Assembly (NCBI RefSeq): GCF_000143415.4
Contig: NW_003314272.1
Coordinates: 592,184-656,183 of the forward strand
DNA from: Selaginella moellendorffii
Taxonomy: Eukaryota; Streptophyta; Lycopodiopsida; Selaginellales; Selaginellaceae
Length of the DNA stretch: 64,000 nucleotides
Reading direction: 5' to 3'
Part shown: positions 9,773 to 22,926 of the stretch, piece after piece
How positions within the stretch are numbered: position 1 is the stretch's first letter
Layout of the letters: every line of letters starts with the position of its first letter
The notes under the pieces: generated by a model
Told to the model about the DNA's origin: nothing
The model's database searches: none
What the model saw: only the letters and a program-made list of their open reading frames with translations
Program-made: the position numbers and the translations under genes

Positions 9773-12700
9773 ATGCCAATGGAAGGCAACGAGGCGGCGG
9801 CGGCCACGGGGGATGGAGGAATCAGCGCAAGGAGCTCCGGATCGTCCCATTCCAGCTCCGATTCAGCGACTCCCAATCGCCGTCGCAAGCGCGCCTTTCT
9901 AGGTTCGAAATCCGTGGCCAGCGACGCTGCTGTCTCAGATCTTCCCCTGGCGCTCACTCGCCCCGTGAGGAATGCCCGGCTGCGCAACTATTACCCCGAC
10001 TACTCCATCTACAGTGGTATGCCGGCGCGTAGGGCAAAGGCCAGGGCCAAATCCAGCAAGAATCGCGGCTCCATGAAGCAGCGCCTCGCGAAGATGCTCA
10101 AGCCGCGCCACAGCGTAAGCGAAATCTTGTCTTTCGAGGTTTTTTCTGAGAGATATCCTGGGATTTCTCGCCAGAATATCGACGGAGGAGGCCATCACTT
10201 GCGACGCTCAACGAGGAACCGGCGGATGTCTGTGCTCTACGATGATTACAGTGACGAGGAAGATGAAGAGGAGATTGTGGTGAGTCATTGAGAGAGTTTT
10301 TCTTTTAAGTAGCATCCACAACTCATTTTAAATTGTTGATTGGTAGCACAGCGCAGTTATCGTTCTAAGTCGGATGAGCATGCCAATTCCACCAAGAAAT
10401 CCAGCGGCAGCATTGCGGCTCCTCGAAGAGAAGGCTTGAGGCCCCGGAATTCGTCACAGCGTTTTGAGAGGCAGAGGGTAGTGGAGTCGTCGCAGGAATC
10501 GGCGGATGACCACGAGACATCGGACGAGGACGCTGAGGAAGGAGAGGATGGAGAAGAGGACGACGATCTCGAGTCCGGGGAAGAGGAAGACGAAGGAGAA
10601 GACGGCGTCGCTGGAGAACAGGAAAAAGAAGTGGAGGCGGCCGGGGGTGACGAAGATGGCGAAGAAGAGGAGGAGGAGGAAGAGGAGGAACTAGAGGAAA
10701 GAGATGGAAAACGCAGGTACGAGCTACGCGCTCGCACAGAAACCCAGAGATCTCCTCCGAAAGGAGACGTGACGACGCCACAGAAGGTTTTCCTCGCCGA
10801 GACGGAAAAGAAGCGGAGTCGCGAAGGTGGTCGCTCTGCGTCGAGGCCGCTCAAACGGCGGCGCAGGGAAGAAGACTCTGATGACTCGCTTCTGGTGGAC
10901 GAGATGGAACAGGGTCCGGGGTTTTTTGGTGCCAGAGGTGGTGCTCGGGGACCTCATCCATTTCTTCCTCCTACTTTGGATATGCACGGTTCAACGAACT
11001 GGGGTCTAGGAGTAGCTGCTAGCGGGTGGGGACACCAGGGCGACTTCTTGGGACTAGGATTAGCTAATACAGGGACACAGACAGCCGGAGCTAGCTCTAA
11101 AGGTGGTGCGGACATACAACCAGTCCAGGTTGATGACACCGTCAGTTTTGATCAGGTTGGGGGCCTCTCACACTACATTGATTCGCTCAAGGAGATGGTT
11201 TTCTTCCCCTTGCTTTACCCAAAGTTCTTCGAGAGCTATCACATCACTCCTCCCAGAGGTGTACTCCTCTGTGGGCCTCCAGGTACTGGCAAGACGCTGG
11301 TCGCCAGGGCATTGGCTAGTGCTGCGGCACGGGCTGGCCAAAAGGTGAACTTTTACATGCGCAAGGGTGCAGACGTGCTGAGCAAATGGGTCGGGGAAGC
11401 TGAACGGCAACTACGGATGCTCTTCGAAGAGGCTCAAAGGTGTCAGCCTTCGATTATATTTTTCGACGAGATTGACGGCTTGGCCCCCGTGCGGTCCAGT
11501 AAGAGCGAGCAAATACACAACTCTATCGTCTCGACCCTTTTAGCTCTGATGGACGGGCTTGATTCTCGGGGTCAGGTGGTGGTTATCGGCGCGACAAACC
11601 GGATAGATGCCATAGACGGAGCACTCAGACGTCCAGGACGCTTCGACCGTGAGTTCGTTTTCCCTCTACCGGACTCCGGTGCTCGAGCAGAGATTTTGGA
11701 TATTCATACGAAAAGTTGGCACAGACGACCTTCTACAGAGCTTCGGGACGAGTTGGCTGCTGCCTGCGTGGGATACTGCGGTGCGGACTTGAAGGCTTTG
11801 TGTACTGAAGCAGCTATTCGGGCATTTCGGCAGCGTTATCCACAGGTTTATACCAGTGATGAACAATTTGTCATCGACGCAGATTCCATCCGTGTCCAAA
11901 AGTCTCACTTCTACGAAGCCATGTCTGCCATCACGCCTGCAGCGCACAGGGGAACATTAGTACATTCGAGGCCCCTCCCTCCAATGCTCGTGCCTTGTTT
12001 AAACGGGCAGCTTCAGACGGTCGTAGCTGCATTGTCAGACATTTTCCCGCTACTAAGCAATCCAGATGGCGATGAGAGCTCGGAGAATCTAACCAGGCTA
12101 TTTGGCACGCACACTGGCATGATATTTCCTACGGTATACAAGCCAAGGTATCTGCTGTGTGGCACTGATAGCTCGGGACTTGTAAGTATGCTTCAGTGTG
12201 TTCGTTGCGATCTTTACTTACAAAGGCTTTTACATACAGGACCACTTAGGACCTGCATTGCTACACAAGCTGGAGAGATTTCCTGTACATTCTCTTGGAC
12301 TTCCTTCCCTCTTATCCGATCCGAGTGCCAAAACCCCCGAGGAGGCACTAGTTCACATCTTCGGGGAAGCGAGAAGAAATACTCCGTCAATCCTATATTT
12401 ACCTCATTTCGATTCGTGGTGGGAAACGGTAAGTGGTGATCATTTTCTTTAGTTGCATACAAGTGTTTATTCTTTTGTAGGCGCAAGAACAGCTACGCAC
12501 GGTGTTGTTGATGCTTTTGGCCGATTTACCTTCCAATCTCCCGTTATTGTTACTTGGAACATCCTCAGCTCGAAAGAGCGAACTAGACGACGAAGCCTGT
12601 TCCGTGTTTGGTCGTCACATGTAAGCTTAGTCGCATATATGCAGCCAGTTTTTTAATTGCTGATTGATGTGTGGTGTAGCTACGAAGTACAAGTTCCAAC

Positions 12701-14016
12701 CCGCGATGAAAGGGATGCGTTTTTTACGCAAGTAATAAAAAGCCTCTTTACACTCTCCAGCGAAGAAGAAACCACAAAACCTAAGAAGAATGCCGAGTTA
12801 CCTGTGTTAGCGAAGGTTCCCAAGGTCGACAAAGGTCCAAGCGAGGCTGAGCTAAAAGCACAAGCCGAGGCTGAGGAGCATGCCATTCGTCGCTTGAGGA
12901 TGTGCTTGAGAGACGTCTGTAACAGGTACTCTGCCAGTATTTCCTCTTTTTTCTAAAGCCCTGTCCATGGTTTTACAGGCTTTTATATGAGAAACGTTTC
13001 AACATATTCCACTTCCCCGTGGAAGCCGAGGAAGTGCCAGACTACCATACGATCGTAAAGACGCCGATGGACGTGGCTACGCTGCTCCTCCGCGTAGATA
13101 AAGGCCACTACAGGACGCGCGCCGCCTTCATGCAAGACGTGGAGCTGATACCAGCCAGTGCAAAAGTAATTCCACTCGTTCTTTCCTCCTCGCTTGCGAG
13201 CTAACGTTGTGTGCAACAGAAATATCACGGCGAGGACTACAGCAATCACACCGCTGCTCGGATTGTTAGCCGGGCGTGTGCTTTGCGTGATGCGGTACGT
13301 AATCTCCTCCATTTGCAATTTTCTATTCGTCTCGATTCTTATCCCTGCTATTTTTCACAGGTCCAAGGCATGCTGTCCCAGATGGACCCGGAGCTGGTGG
13401 CGTATTGCGATAGAATAGCCAGCCAAAGCCAAAGCGGTAGCGCGGCGGCGGCCGCGGCGCCGCCAGACGAAGCTTCCAAGCGACCTGACAACAATCCGGG
13501 AACGCCACCGGAGCCTCAGCGATCGAGCGCGAGGCTACGAGGCATCCAACCGGATTTGAACCTCCCGGCCAACGGGAACGGTGACGAAGCTGGACCAGGC
13601 GGTAAAAAAAATCTCGTTTCTCTCTTCGTAAATATTGATCCAAGCTTGGATTGTGTTTGGCAGGAGGAGAGGAAGAAGCGTTACCATCAAACCATACCGA
13701 GGAGGCGGACGAGGAGGAGGAAAACGAAGAGAAGCCAACACCATCACCAATGGACGGTGGCGATCGCAAAGATGGCGAGCAAGACGACGAGCAACAGGGA
13801 GAGGGAGAGGGACAGTGGCTGTACGGGGTGGGCGAGGACAAGATCAAGGCAGTGAAGGCCAAGCTTTTACTCCACAGCGAGGCATTCACCGTGTCGGAGC
13901 TCGAGATGCTTTACGCCAGGCTCTGCGGAAGGATCCGGCAACAGCGACGCGGCCACCTCACGAGAAGTGCCATCCTCCAATCATTACAGGTGTTTGTGGA
14001 GGAGGAAATCGCCACC

Positions 14017-14047
<31 letters not shown>

Positions 14048-14094
14048 CATCGCCGCCACTTGTAGCCACTTTTAGAGATCATACACACTCGTAA
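9773..14094 (+). CDS. BRAT1: AAA+ ATPase with bromodomain, ATAD2/Yta7/BRAT1 type
   Basis: Ten exons give a closed frame of 1261 residues: 9773-10114, 10175-10279, 10352-12181, 12240-12428, 12481-12620, 12680-12925, 12979-13165, 13220-13294, 13361-13601, 13664-14094. The order is a basic, then very acidic N-terminus; an AAA+ domain with Walker A GPPGTGKT and Walker B IIFFDEIDG, and the ATNR…DGALRRPGRFDR region; a degenerate second AAA module; and a bromodomain in exons 6-8 (VPDYHTIVKTPMD). The C-terminus is Glu/Ala-rich. This order is that of ATAD2/Yta7; the Arabidopsis counterpart BRAT1 acts in chromatin to prevent transcriptional silencing at methylated loci (from memory). The first AAA module looks catalytic. 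The gene is convergent with the TIC-like gene (346 bases between stops). The first intron is 60 bases and in frame, so its retention is possible. Confidence 0.9.
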
Positions 14095-14440
14095 TGAAAA
14101 CCATATACCAGCATATTCCAGGTATATTCATTGAATATCGTGGACCTTTTTCCGGGGGTTTGATAATGTACATGGATTGAGAGAAGCGAAGACATTTATC
14201 ACAAAAAGGTTTGCTCTTTTTACCTGGGAGCTCTTTTTTCTCTTCTTCGCGCCTTCCTCTTCCTTGCTTTTGTTCTTGCGTGTCTCTCTCTTTGTTCGCT
14301 CGAGAGCTCTCTTCCCGCTCGCTCGCTCGCTCGCCGCCGGGTGGTTTCGAGTATACATATCTTCCAGCCAGCCAGCCAGCTATCAAACGAAGAACCAGAA
14401 GAACTAGTAGAACTTCCTCCATCCCGCCATTTCTCTGTTT
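14095..14440. other. Convergent 3' regions of the BRAT1-like and TIC-like genes
   Basis: 346 bases between two opposed stop codons. It holds a pyrimidine-rich block at 14240-14320 with repeated ctcgctcg and a 'cagccagccagcc' run near 14367. No gene. The 3' UTRs of the two genes probably overlap here. Confidence 0.5.
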
Positions 14441-15722
14441 TTATGGCCTCAGCGCGCTTGCCGAAGATTGGCCGAGCAGACCCGGCGCTCCTCCGCTCGA
14501 GGCCACCGCCGCCGCCGCTGCTGCTGTGGACGCTACTGCCATTGGCGACGCGGCCACCAAAGGCATTGACGACGCCAACACTGCACCACCGTTCCCTCCG
14601 CCACCTCCGCCTCCTCCTCCTCCCTGCTGCTGGATCACTCCGCTCGAATTTACAAAGTTGGCTGCTGCCACCGCCGCCGCCACTGGATTCGACGCCGCCA
14701 GAGCTTGAGCTTGCGACGACGCGGCACCGCCGTTATCGACTCCGGCTGCTGTACACGACGCTGCTCCCACATAGCTCCCTTTGCCACCACCACCGCCACC
14801 ACCTCCTCCAGGGGTTCCAGGCGGATGCTGCTGCTGCTGCCTCCCAGGTGCCTGGCTCGAAAAGCTGGATACGGATGCCTTGTGTGGGGACGGCATCGAT
14901 GATGTGGACGGGATCGCTGGCGACCTCTCCGCTAATGGATTGGCATCTGTAAAAGACGAATCAGCAATGCGCACCACTGGGATCTCGCGTACCATTCTTT
15001 GAATCGGGCGTCTTCAGCGAGGCGGGTCCTCCTCCCGGATAGAAAGCGGCCGCCTGCAGCTGCTGCTGGTGGCTCGCACTTGGAGAGCCCGCCTGGTGCT
15101 GCAACACAGGCACCACAGTGCCGTTTACACGCTGCGGAGTGCCCGGCATGGAAGGCACGGACGACGCTCTAGAGCCTGGGGAAGCGGCAGGCTTGGACAT
15201 GGGGGCTTGGCCGAAACCGTTGTTGTCCATAACGCCACCACCGTTTTTGACAGGGGTCCCGTTGCTGCCTGATCCCAGGGACAGGCTTTGCGATCCCAGC
15301 GACAGCCCGTTTGTGGATGGAGAACCCGCGCCCTGTAGCTGGAACTGCGGTGCCTGAGGAAGCTGTTGCTGCTGCTGCGCAAGTCCTTGCTGCTGTTGTT
15401 GCTGCTGCTGCTGCTGCAAGTACTGCTGATGGAGGAACATCTGGTTTTGACGTAGCTGATGCTTCTGGTTCGCGTGCTGCTGCAGCTGGCTCATGTGAGG
15501 AGAATGCTGAGGTGACGACTGCAAAGGTTGCTGCGGCAATTGTTGTTGTTGTTGCTGCTGCTGCTGCATGCCTTTCGATGATGGTTGATTTTGTGGCGCT
15601 GCATTAGGCATCGCTGGACCATTAGGCGACCGCTTCCCAGGTAACACTGCTGCTGGCTTGTGTGGAGGATACGTAGCTTTGCTCGCGTTCTTCTGGTTGA
15701 CAGAGCCTTGTTGCTGCTGTTG

Positions 15723-15764
<42 letters not shown>

Positions 15765-18700
15765 CGATGCTACCGATGGCGAACCTGGAGCTGGACTTCC
15801 AGGCGGAAGCCTCTGCGAGGGTGAAGAGCTTTGTGGGCTTCGAGCAGGTTGTACTTGGTTCTTCGACATGGCAGCAGCTATTACCGACGCACCAGGTACG
15901 GCTGCTACCGACGGCCTCTGCGAAAGCTTCAGCTGTGGATGCTGCGACACCACCTGGTTTTGTTTCGAGGTCGCTTGCATGGCAGCCATTCCACCCTGGG
16001 CTGGAAACGGCATTCCATTGCCGGAGTTCCTATTCAACGAAGATCGATCATTGAAGGACGCTACCGGTGACCCCGAAGTAGCTGGCGGGGCTTTTGCTCT
16101 CGCAGCAGCAGCCGCCGCTTGTTTCATGTTCTGGTTGACGGGCTGTTGTTGCAAAGGAGCAGCACCAGACTGAGTTTGATGAAGACGTGATGACACCGAC
16201 CCCGCAGGCAGGAGATTCATTGCGGCATTTGCCATTCGAGATGAAGAGCTGCCACTCGTCGGAGATGCTTGCATGGGTAGCGCTTCAAGGTCGACTCTGG
16301 AGATTGGTGCCGACCGTTTAGCCGCAAGCTTTCTCTCGTCAACGCTGGTCTGATTGTTCCCTTCATATAGTTCATCGACCCTCAGAGAACGAGGCTGCCC
16401 GGCCTGCATTGCGTGCAAATGAGTCTGCGTCTGACCATGTGGATGCATCCTTCCTTGATCTGCCATACCTTGAAGTACTGTATGGCCTTGCGGGGCCATT
16501 ACAGCAGCAACCGAAGCAAGTCCGAGTGGGCCTGGTCCAACTGACCCCCGGGAGGCAGCCGAAGATCCATGAACTTGCGACGCCTGCGACTCCATTCCTT
16601 TCAAACTCATATGCAAGGACGCATTTGCATGTTGTCCCGCCTGCGATGGAACTCCCGGATGTTGTTGAACTGAGCCCGGCTGCAGCTTTCCTACGTGTTT
16701 ACCGCCCAACGAGGAGAAGTCCTGGCATCCATCTGGTCCGACCACAACCGGAGGCGTCGCAGTTCCATTACTTGACGTTTGCTGGGAGAACATAAGGCGT
16801 TGCAGCATTTTGTTGTCGCCAGCTTCCCTGCAATCTTTTTCACCCGGTAAAGCTCCTGCCAGGCTCGAACTATACGCTGACGATGAAAGTTGCTGCTGTT
16901 GAGAACCCCCCAAAGCGGAGAAAACACGGCCACCCTGTTGCGGTTTTTGAGACTGGCCCTGCTGCTGTTGCACAAGATGCGGGGCATAGAATGGATTGTT
17001 CACAAATTGAGCTGCCTGCACATAAAAGAATATCAGTCGCAAAACCAACGAAAGAGATAATGGACCTGTTGGGTGAGACTTTGTGCTCCGTTGAAATTAT
17101 GGGAGCCGAAATGAGACGTCGGAAACGGGAATGGGAAAGGATTATGCTGCATTACTGCCTGAAAAAACTGAGCTTGCGCAGCCATTGATGCCACACTGCT
17201 GCTTCCAGTTCCGGAAACACTCGAGTTTCCTGATCCGTTGCCATTGCTACCTGGCATCAAGCCTGATGACCCCGCGGATCCTGAGGCATTAGTTGGCAGA
17301 CCCTGACTAACAGGAAATCCAAAGGCTGGACTCTGTTACGAAAATGCTTGTTAGGATGTTACTAAATCAAATGGCACATACTTGAACATGTTGCTGCTGT
17401 TGTTGCGCAGGATGCTTTCTATAAAGCGTGTCCATAAATGGTCCTGCCTTGGATTGTTGCGTATTTCTCTCGAGTGCAAGCCCAGAAGAAACGCTAGAGC
17501 CCATTCCACTAGCTGAAGGAAGAATACCGCCATTTGCGAAGACAGCATCAGCAGGAATGTTGAGATTGTACGGCTTTCCTCCATAGCTTAAGGTTGCTGC
17601 CATTAAGGAGTGTCGAGCCACTTGCTGTTGAAGATCAATAAACCGGGCGATAAAAACGTGAATAGCGCAACGTTTCCACGTATGACGACCGCTTAGATAT
17701 GGCATTATCTGATTAAAGACAGCACATTTGAAATCAAAACGCTTCAAAATAGTGGTTCTATCGTACCTGTGGATGCGAAGCATTGTTTTCTTCGGTAGAA
17801 GTACCGGTAAGTGCTGCTGCTTGAGCAGCTGCAGCCGCAACAGCCGAGGGAGGAGGGGCATAGTAACTGCAAAGAACTCAGCAAGAGATGAGAATTTAGA
17901 GTTTCTAAGAAAACATACCCTGCAGGCCAATTCGCCCGAGCAGGCGCGGTGTGGCTAGTACCAGTAGTCGCATTTAGGAATGATGATGCAGCAGACACTA
18001 CAGCCGCGGAAACTGAGAAGTAAAACGATCACAAACGTAGATTGAAGAGAAGGATTACGAGCCTACCTGATCGATCCGCCTTCTGTGAGTTCTTTGCATC
18101 GACCTTGAGGCCTTTGGTGGATCTCATACCCACCATTCCTTGCTTATTGAGGTCTAAAAATTCCCTCTCATCTTTTACTTGCGGTTCGGCCTCCTTCCTC
18201 GTATCGCTTTCATCTAATTTCTGATCCCGCTGCTCCTCTTTATCTTTTTCCTTCAACCTCTCTCGCTCTTCTAGCCAGTATAGTTCAGCCGTGCCGCCAG
18301 CTTGAACGTCCATCTGCATTTTAAACAAGGTCAGCGAGCAGTTTCGCCTGTTCCCACTTACATTTTCCTTGCGATCCGTATCAGAACTCTCCATATCATT
18401 TTGCCTATCATTTTGCAAAGATGTCGATGGAGGGGCCTTAAGAAAATGCTGTGTTAGAACGTAGGAAGCAACACAACAAAGTAATTCTTACCATAAGATC
18501 AATTTCAAATTTCGCCGGCCTGTTTTCGCCAGATGAAAACTTCCTGCAGAATAACATAAGCAGATTAAAAAAACAATAGCGTGAGAAAACACATACCGCT
18601 TATTCAGATCCGCATTAGCGTTCGTTACTGTTTCGGCACTCTTTCGCTCGGCCAAGCTCGTCTTCACCTCAGGTGCGATGTCAGCCTTCTTCAATTCAGT

Positions 18701-20330
18701 ATCACAAGGCTCAGCAGCTTGAGCCGACGCCGATACCGGGGTCCCTGCAAGACTTGGAGCAGAAGTGCCGGTTAACTTGGAAAAGTTATCGATTTTCCTC
18801 TCGTTCCGAGCTCCTTGCTCATGTTCCCTGCCCAGTGAAACAACCCCCACGCGCCCTCCAGGTGCCGAGCCTCCTTCATCCGATCGTGGCCTTATGCGAG
18901 GCCGTTTTCTTCGAGGTGCTGAAACAGAGCATGCTGTACTTAAGTCCTCAGATTTTTGCACACGAGAAAATAACGACGTACCTTCAGCAGGGTGTGATGT
19001 TACATTATTGAGAGAGGGAGGGGATAAAGGAGTTCCAGGCTGAGCGGGGGAGGACGCGGCTTTAGCAGGAGAAGCGGAAACTTTATCCAACTTCGCTTCC
19101 GCCCGAGAATCCATCTTGTTGTTCTCGCTCTTTTGGAGATTAGGCACCATTCTAGCCAAATCGAATAGAGCCTCGGCAACTTCGACCTCCTGCTCGGATA
19201 TTGGAGCAGGCGAGGACTGTAGAAACAAAGATGACTGGGAATCAATCCAGAAGCCAAGCCGCTAGAGGAGCCATTTCTTACCTTCGGTGCTTTTGCTGGC
19301 CGTGGTTTTGACCCATTTGGTTTCTGCACAACACGTCTGACAGCGTTAGACCCCCTGACAGCCCAGAAAGTAGATCTTCACGGGAGAGTAAAATTTCGAC
19401 CATACCATTCGACGGCCGGGCTTCCCAGCTCCGCCACTCGTATACGTAGAAGAAGGAATGTTAGGAGTTGCCGTGGGAGAGGAAGAGTGATGGGATGTGG
19501 CATTTGGCAGCTGTGGAGACTCGTGGTGTCGCTTCACGATTGCTGTGCAGAGCAAAACAAGAGAAGATCATCAGCCACTGCCCAGCAAACGGATCAAAGC
19601 TCCTACCAGAGCGAGCTTTACGAGGAACCGCTGGAAGATCTAATCCAATGCCCTCTTCCTGCCAAAAAAGGATCCGTCGTGAGCAAAGCAAAAGAGCGGC
19701 AGAGCGTCCACTTCTCTCCACACCTTGGAGCTCGGCCTTGGCTTCCCAGGCCACCGAGGAATAGTTGGAGGAGGGGGATCATCGTCCTCTTCGGTCGCTC
19801 CATCCGTGTCATCCGAGCTCTCCTCCGCCTCATCCACCGCGCTGGGCGCCGGCGCCTCTTGCCGCTTTCGCTTGTTCCGCAGCGTTGCTCCAGAGGAGAC
19901 GACCGACACTAGGCTGTCCTTCTTGATCCTCTCGCGCAGCCTGGAATTCTGGACCTCGTCTATCATTTCGTCGTCGTCATGAACTGCGAGAAGATCGATT
20001 TCCCAGTTAGATGGAACCCAAATTGTACCGCATCGCGCAAGCAAGCCACAGATCTATCGATGGAGGCCATCGAACAGAGAAGCACGCTAAATGCTGCACG
20101 ATCTCTCTAAACAAATTCAAGGCATCGAGTCAGTGCCAAAGAGGCAAGAAAGCAAACGAGAGAAGAAGAATGGCAAGAACACACAAAGGATTTGCAGCCA
20201 AAATTGCCCATTGCCAGGAATGGCTTTCCTGACCTGGAGAGTCTTTGAAGCCAGTCGTGCGAGGCCGCCGAGGGGCAGAAACTGGGCCACTACTGCCTGT
20301 TCTTCGCCCTTCTCTTGCTCTGTCCATCAT
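14441..20330 (-). CDS. TIC: TIME FOR COFFEE-like protein with long polyglutamine tracts
   Basis: Sixteen coding exons on the minus strand close in frame at 1583 residues: 20330-20234, 19983-19724, 19658-19607, 19542-19406, 19323-19282, 19216-18982, 18918-18597, 18543-18492, 18436-18362, 18313-18067, 18012-17919, 17866-17767, 17624-17382, 17332-17066, 17015-14993, 14946-14441. Family landmarks are the N-terminal MMDRAREGRR start, EEGIGLDLPAVPRKARS, the KFEIDLMAPP block, NWPAGYYAPPPS, and the HSLMAATLSYGGKPYNLNIP motif. The 2-kb exon is Gln/Ser/Pro-rich with 18 consecutive Gln codons at 15708-15761. The last exon carries Gly-10, Gly-9 and Ala-7 runs. TIC in Arabidopsis is a nuclear protein of the circadian clock and metabolic/stress signalling. 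There are no catalytic domains. The 5' leader extends upstream to about 20900. Confidence 0.9.
15355..15765 (-). repeat. CAG/CAA-rich polyglutamine coding tracts
   Basis: On the plus strand these are CTG/TTG runs. The longest is 18 Gln codons (15708-15761), with 12 pure CTG triplets in a row at its right end. Shorter Gln runs lie at 15361-15417 and 15538-15569. The pure triplet section makes this part prone to length polymorphism. Confidence 0.85.
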
Positions 20331-20900
20331 AGCGCTTGAATCTAAGGAGGACGAAAAAGAAGAAGAAAAAAAACTAGCCCCCGTCAAAACTGAAGAACCG
20401 GTGGCCAAGAACACCACAAGAAGAGATGCATCGGCGAACTCTCTCCCTTTTCTGGAATTCCTTCACCGCTGCCAGGACGCCCTCTGGACATGGAAGCCAT
20501 GCCGATTTGCCGTCACAATCTCCCCATGAATTCGCTTCCAATCTTTTTCCTCCCTGAAAATTTCGAGGCCGACGAATGCTTTCGAGGCCCGGTGGAGGAA
20601 ATCCGTCAAGAAACTGAATTAGCCCCTGCCAATGCTCCTCATCGCGGCAGAGAATCCCCTGGCTGGCCCCGAAAGAAAAGAATTCCACACCATGCGGCAA
20701 CAAGAAGCAAGAAACTGGAGAGAATATCAACAAGAAGCTTCCGATGGAGGCGTGCCGCCGCTGCTGCCGCCGGATCCAAGCCTCGCCAATTCGGGGCCTT
20801 AGCAGCGAGCACTCTGCCGCTCGCTCCTCCCCGCTACAAATCTCGAATCGCTCGCTGGCGCTGCTGCTGATGCGCCGAGATTCACAGATCAAACCCTAGC
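20331..20900 (-). promoter_or_regulatory. Leader and promoter-proximal region of the TIC-like gene
   Basis: The frame open upstream of the chosen ATG continues to 20417, but homology to the family begins at the Met-Met-Asp-Arg codons. A telo-box-like aaaccctag lies at 20891-20899. A 172-codon minus-strand frame at 20374-20892 shows no recognisable domain and is treated as 5' UTR sequence, though upstream ORFs in it could affect translation. Confidence 0.4.
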
Positions 20901-22926
20901 GCGCCGATGCCTGCCAGAGATTGATGCTTCCCCAGGACGCTCTTGATCAAGAGATTCCTAACCTAGGAGGAGAATGAATGAATGGGGAGAGAAGGCGGAG
21001 GGAGAAGAGAAATGAGAGATGAGTGGGCTACACAACACAAAACCAAGCGCAGCCCAAGGCAAACAAAGAGCGGAGGAGAGAAAGACCACACACACACTGG
21101 TCTGCCATGCCAGGTCTGGCGGTGCTGGACGTGACCCGGTTCGGAACAGCCTCGTGACCAGCTCCGGTAACAAGGTTCGGCTCTACCCACACCTAGAAAA
21201 AGAACCTCCCTTGTACGGATAAACGCGTACGGTTATGCTGGGTAAATGTCCCTCGGGCCTCCAAAGATCACGCTTTTACCTGATGCTGGAGTAATAAGGC
21301 GCAAGGTTTTTGGTGTTACTTTGTAAATGCCCAAGGAGCAAAGGCCACGTGTACAACTAGGGAATTGATATGCAGGAAGAAATTTTTTTGACAATGAGTG
21401 CTTGCCCAACAAAACAAGATTTCTACCTAATTGCAGTAGCTACCAGCTGAAATTTAAAAAACAAATCCATGTAGCAGACAATATTGACAAAATGCCCCAT
21501 CCATCCATGCCAGGCCCCGGGGTTAAAGTGAAGGGAAAAAAAAGAATCCTCGCGAGGAAACGACAGGTGGCCACATCCCATGGGCTCTTTTTATTTTGTA
21601 AAAACCGGTCAATAGAACTGTTTCAAAATTCCGGTAGATAAAAGTAGCATCCACCGTCCGCCTTCCGCCACGTAAGATCCACATCGGCCGCTAGGTCCGG
21701 CGCCGAGCCTCCACCCCTGGTAGTTAAAAACTAAGCACGGGTTTAGAAGCCACGTGCGAGGGCGCGCGCCTTGGGCCGTCCACTTGGCAGCAATCGAAAC
21801 CGCTCAATCGGCCAATTCATAAAAGTAACTGTATCTTGTTCGACTCAAGAGGTGTGCCGTCAATGTCTTTCGCATTTTTGAAGCTTATAGGGAGAACTCC
21901 CCCCATCCGTACTTGCTAAATTCCTTCATCTCGAGGCGTACGGCATTGTGTTATCCGTGATATGGTGGGCCACGAGCCTTGGCGTGAATGAGATCAATCG
22001 AAGAGCCTGAGGGAACTCAAGTCAATTTCCACAAGGGAAGCGGATATACCTATAAAAGCTATAGCATATGAATACATGAATTACCATGAGGAAAAAAACA
22101 ATGCTTGAGATCAAGATCGATACGGTGCCAGCTCTTGCGCTTTTCCGGTGGAGATAGAGAGAGAGTGTAGGAATCTTAAGAGAATCTGGGGGATGCTTGT
22201 GGATGGATGGGTCGTCCATGAGATCCGAACTCGGAGTGGGAGAAAGCGTGGCTCACCTGGGACCCACCACATTTGCCTTTTCACTTAAAATCTAACGGTG
22301 ACTCCCTGCCCAATTTGCTGCCGTCTGATGCCGCCCCCGTGGACGGCGCAGATGTGTCCATGTCAGCCAGCCACTTCTCAGATCGGCGGTTTTAATATTT
22401 CCACGCTACGTCCGTCAAAAGTGGCCACGAACCCGATTAGTAACCAGATGCAGGGCCTGGCAGCCGTCGGATCCACGGCTTGGATGGCCCAGATGTCTCG
22501 CTCCGCGTGTAGATGAGGTCACAACCCCGGGCCTCATTGTCCATGCGTCCGGACCTCGGAAAAGATCTCTGGGTCTCCAGCTAGGTCCGGAACCGGGGCT
22601 GCGTATGTAATCGACATCGCTGCGTGCTACATTGCGTCGAAATCGTTGCGGCTGATTTGGCTGTCTCTACGCAAATTGCACTGGTGAGTATATTTTTTCT
22701 CCTTTTGCTGTCTGGCAAGGTGTTCAAGACCAGGGAGAAAAAGAATCCCGTCATCCTTTAGTGCTTAAAAACCTTTACTCTTTTTTATAACCAAACAATG
22801 TGATATGGTCTCTGATTCCCTTGATCGCTTCAAAAGGTGGTGTTGGAGTCTTAGAGGGAAACATAATGTACAAAGATAAGATTAGTGCCTGGTATATATA
22901 AGAGCGTTGAGCTATTTACTCGTCCC
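20901..22926. other. Intergenic region between the TIC-like and RRM genes
   Basis: About 2 kb without a supported gene. Two CACGTG G-box cores occur, at about 21348 ('ggccacgtgtac') and 21752 ('agccacgtgcga'), possibly part of the TIC-like promoter. The stretch 22690-22926 would be 3' UTR of the RRM gene. I see no RNA gene or transposon ends. Confidence 0.4.

Noticed and set aside
20374-20892. 172-codon minus-strand frame upstream of the TIC-like gene
   Set aside because: It lies in the presumed 5' UTR, is in another frame from the gene, and has no recognisable feature. It may be an upstream ORF but is not called as a gene.
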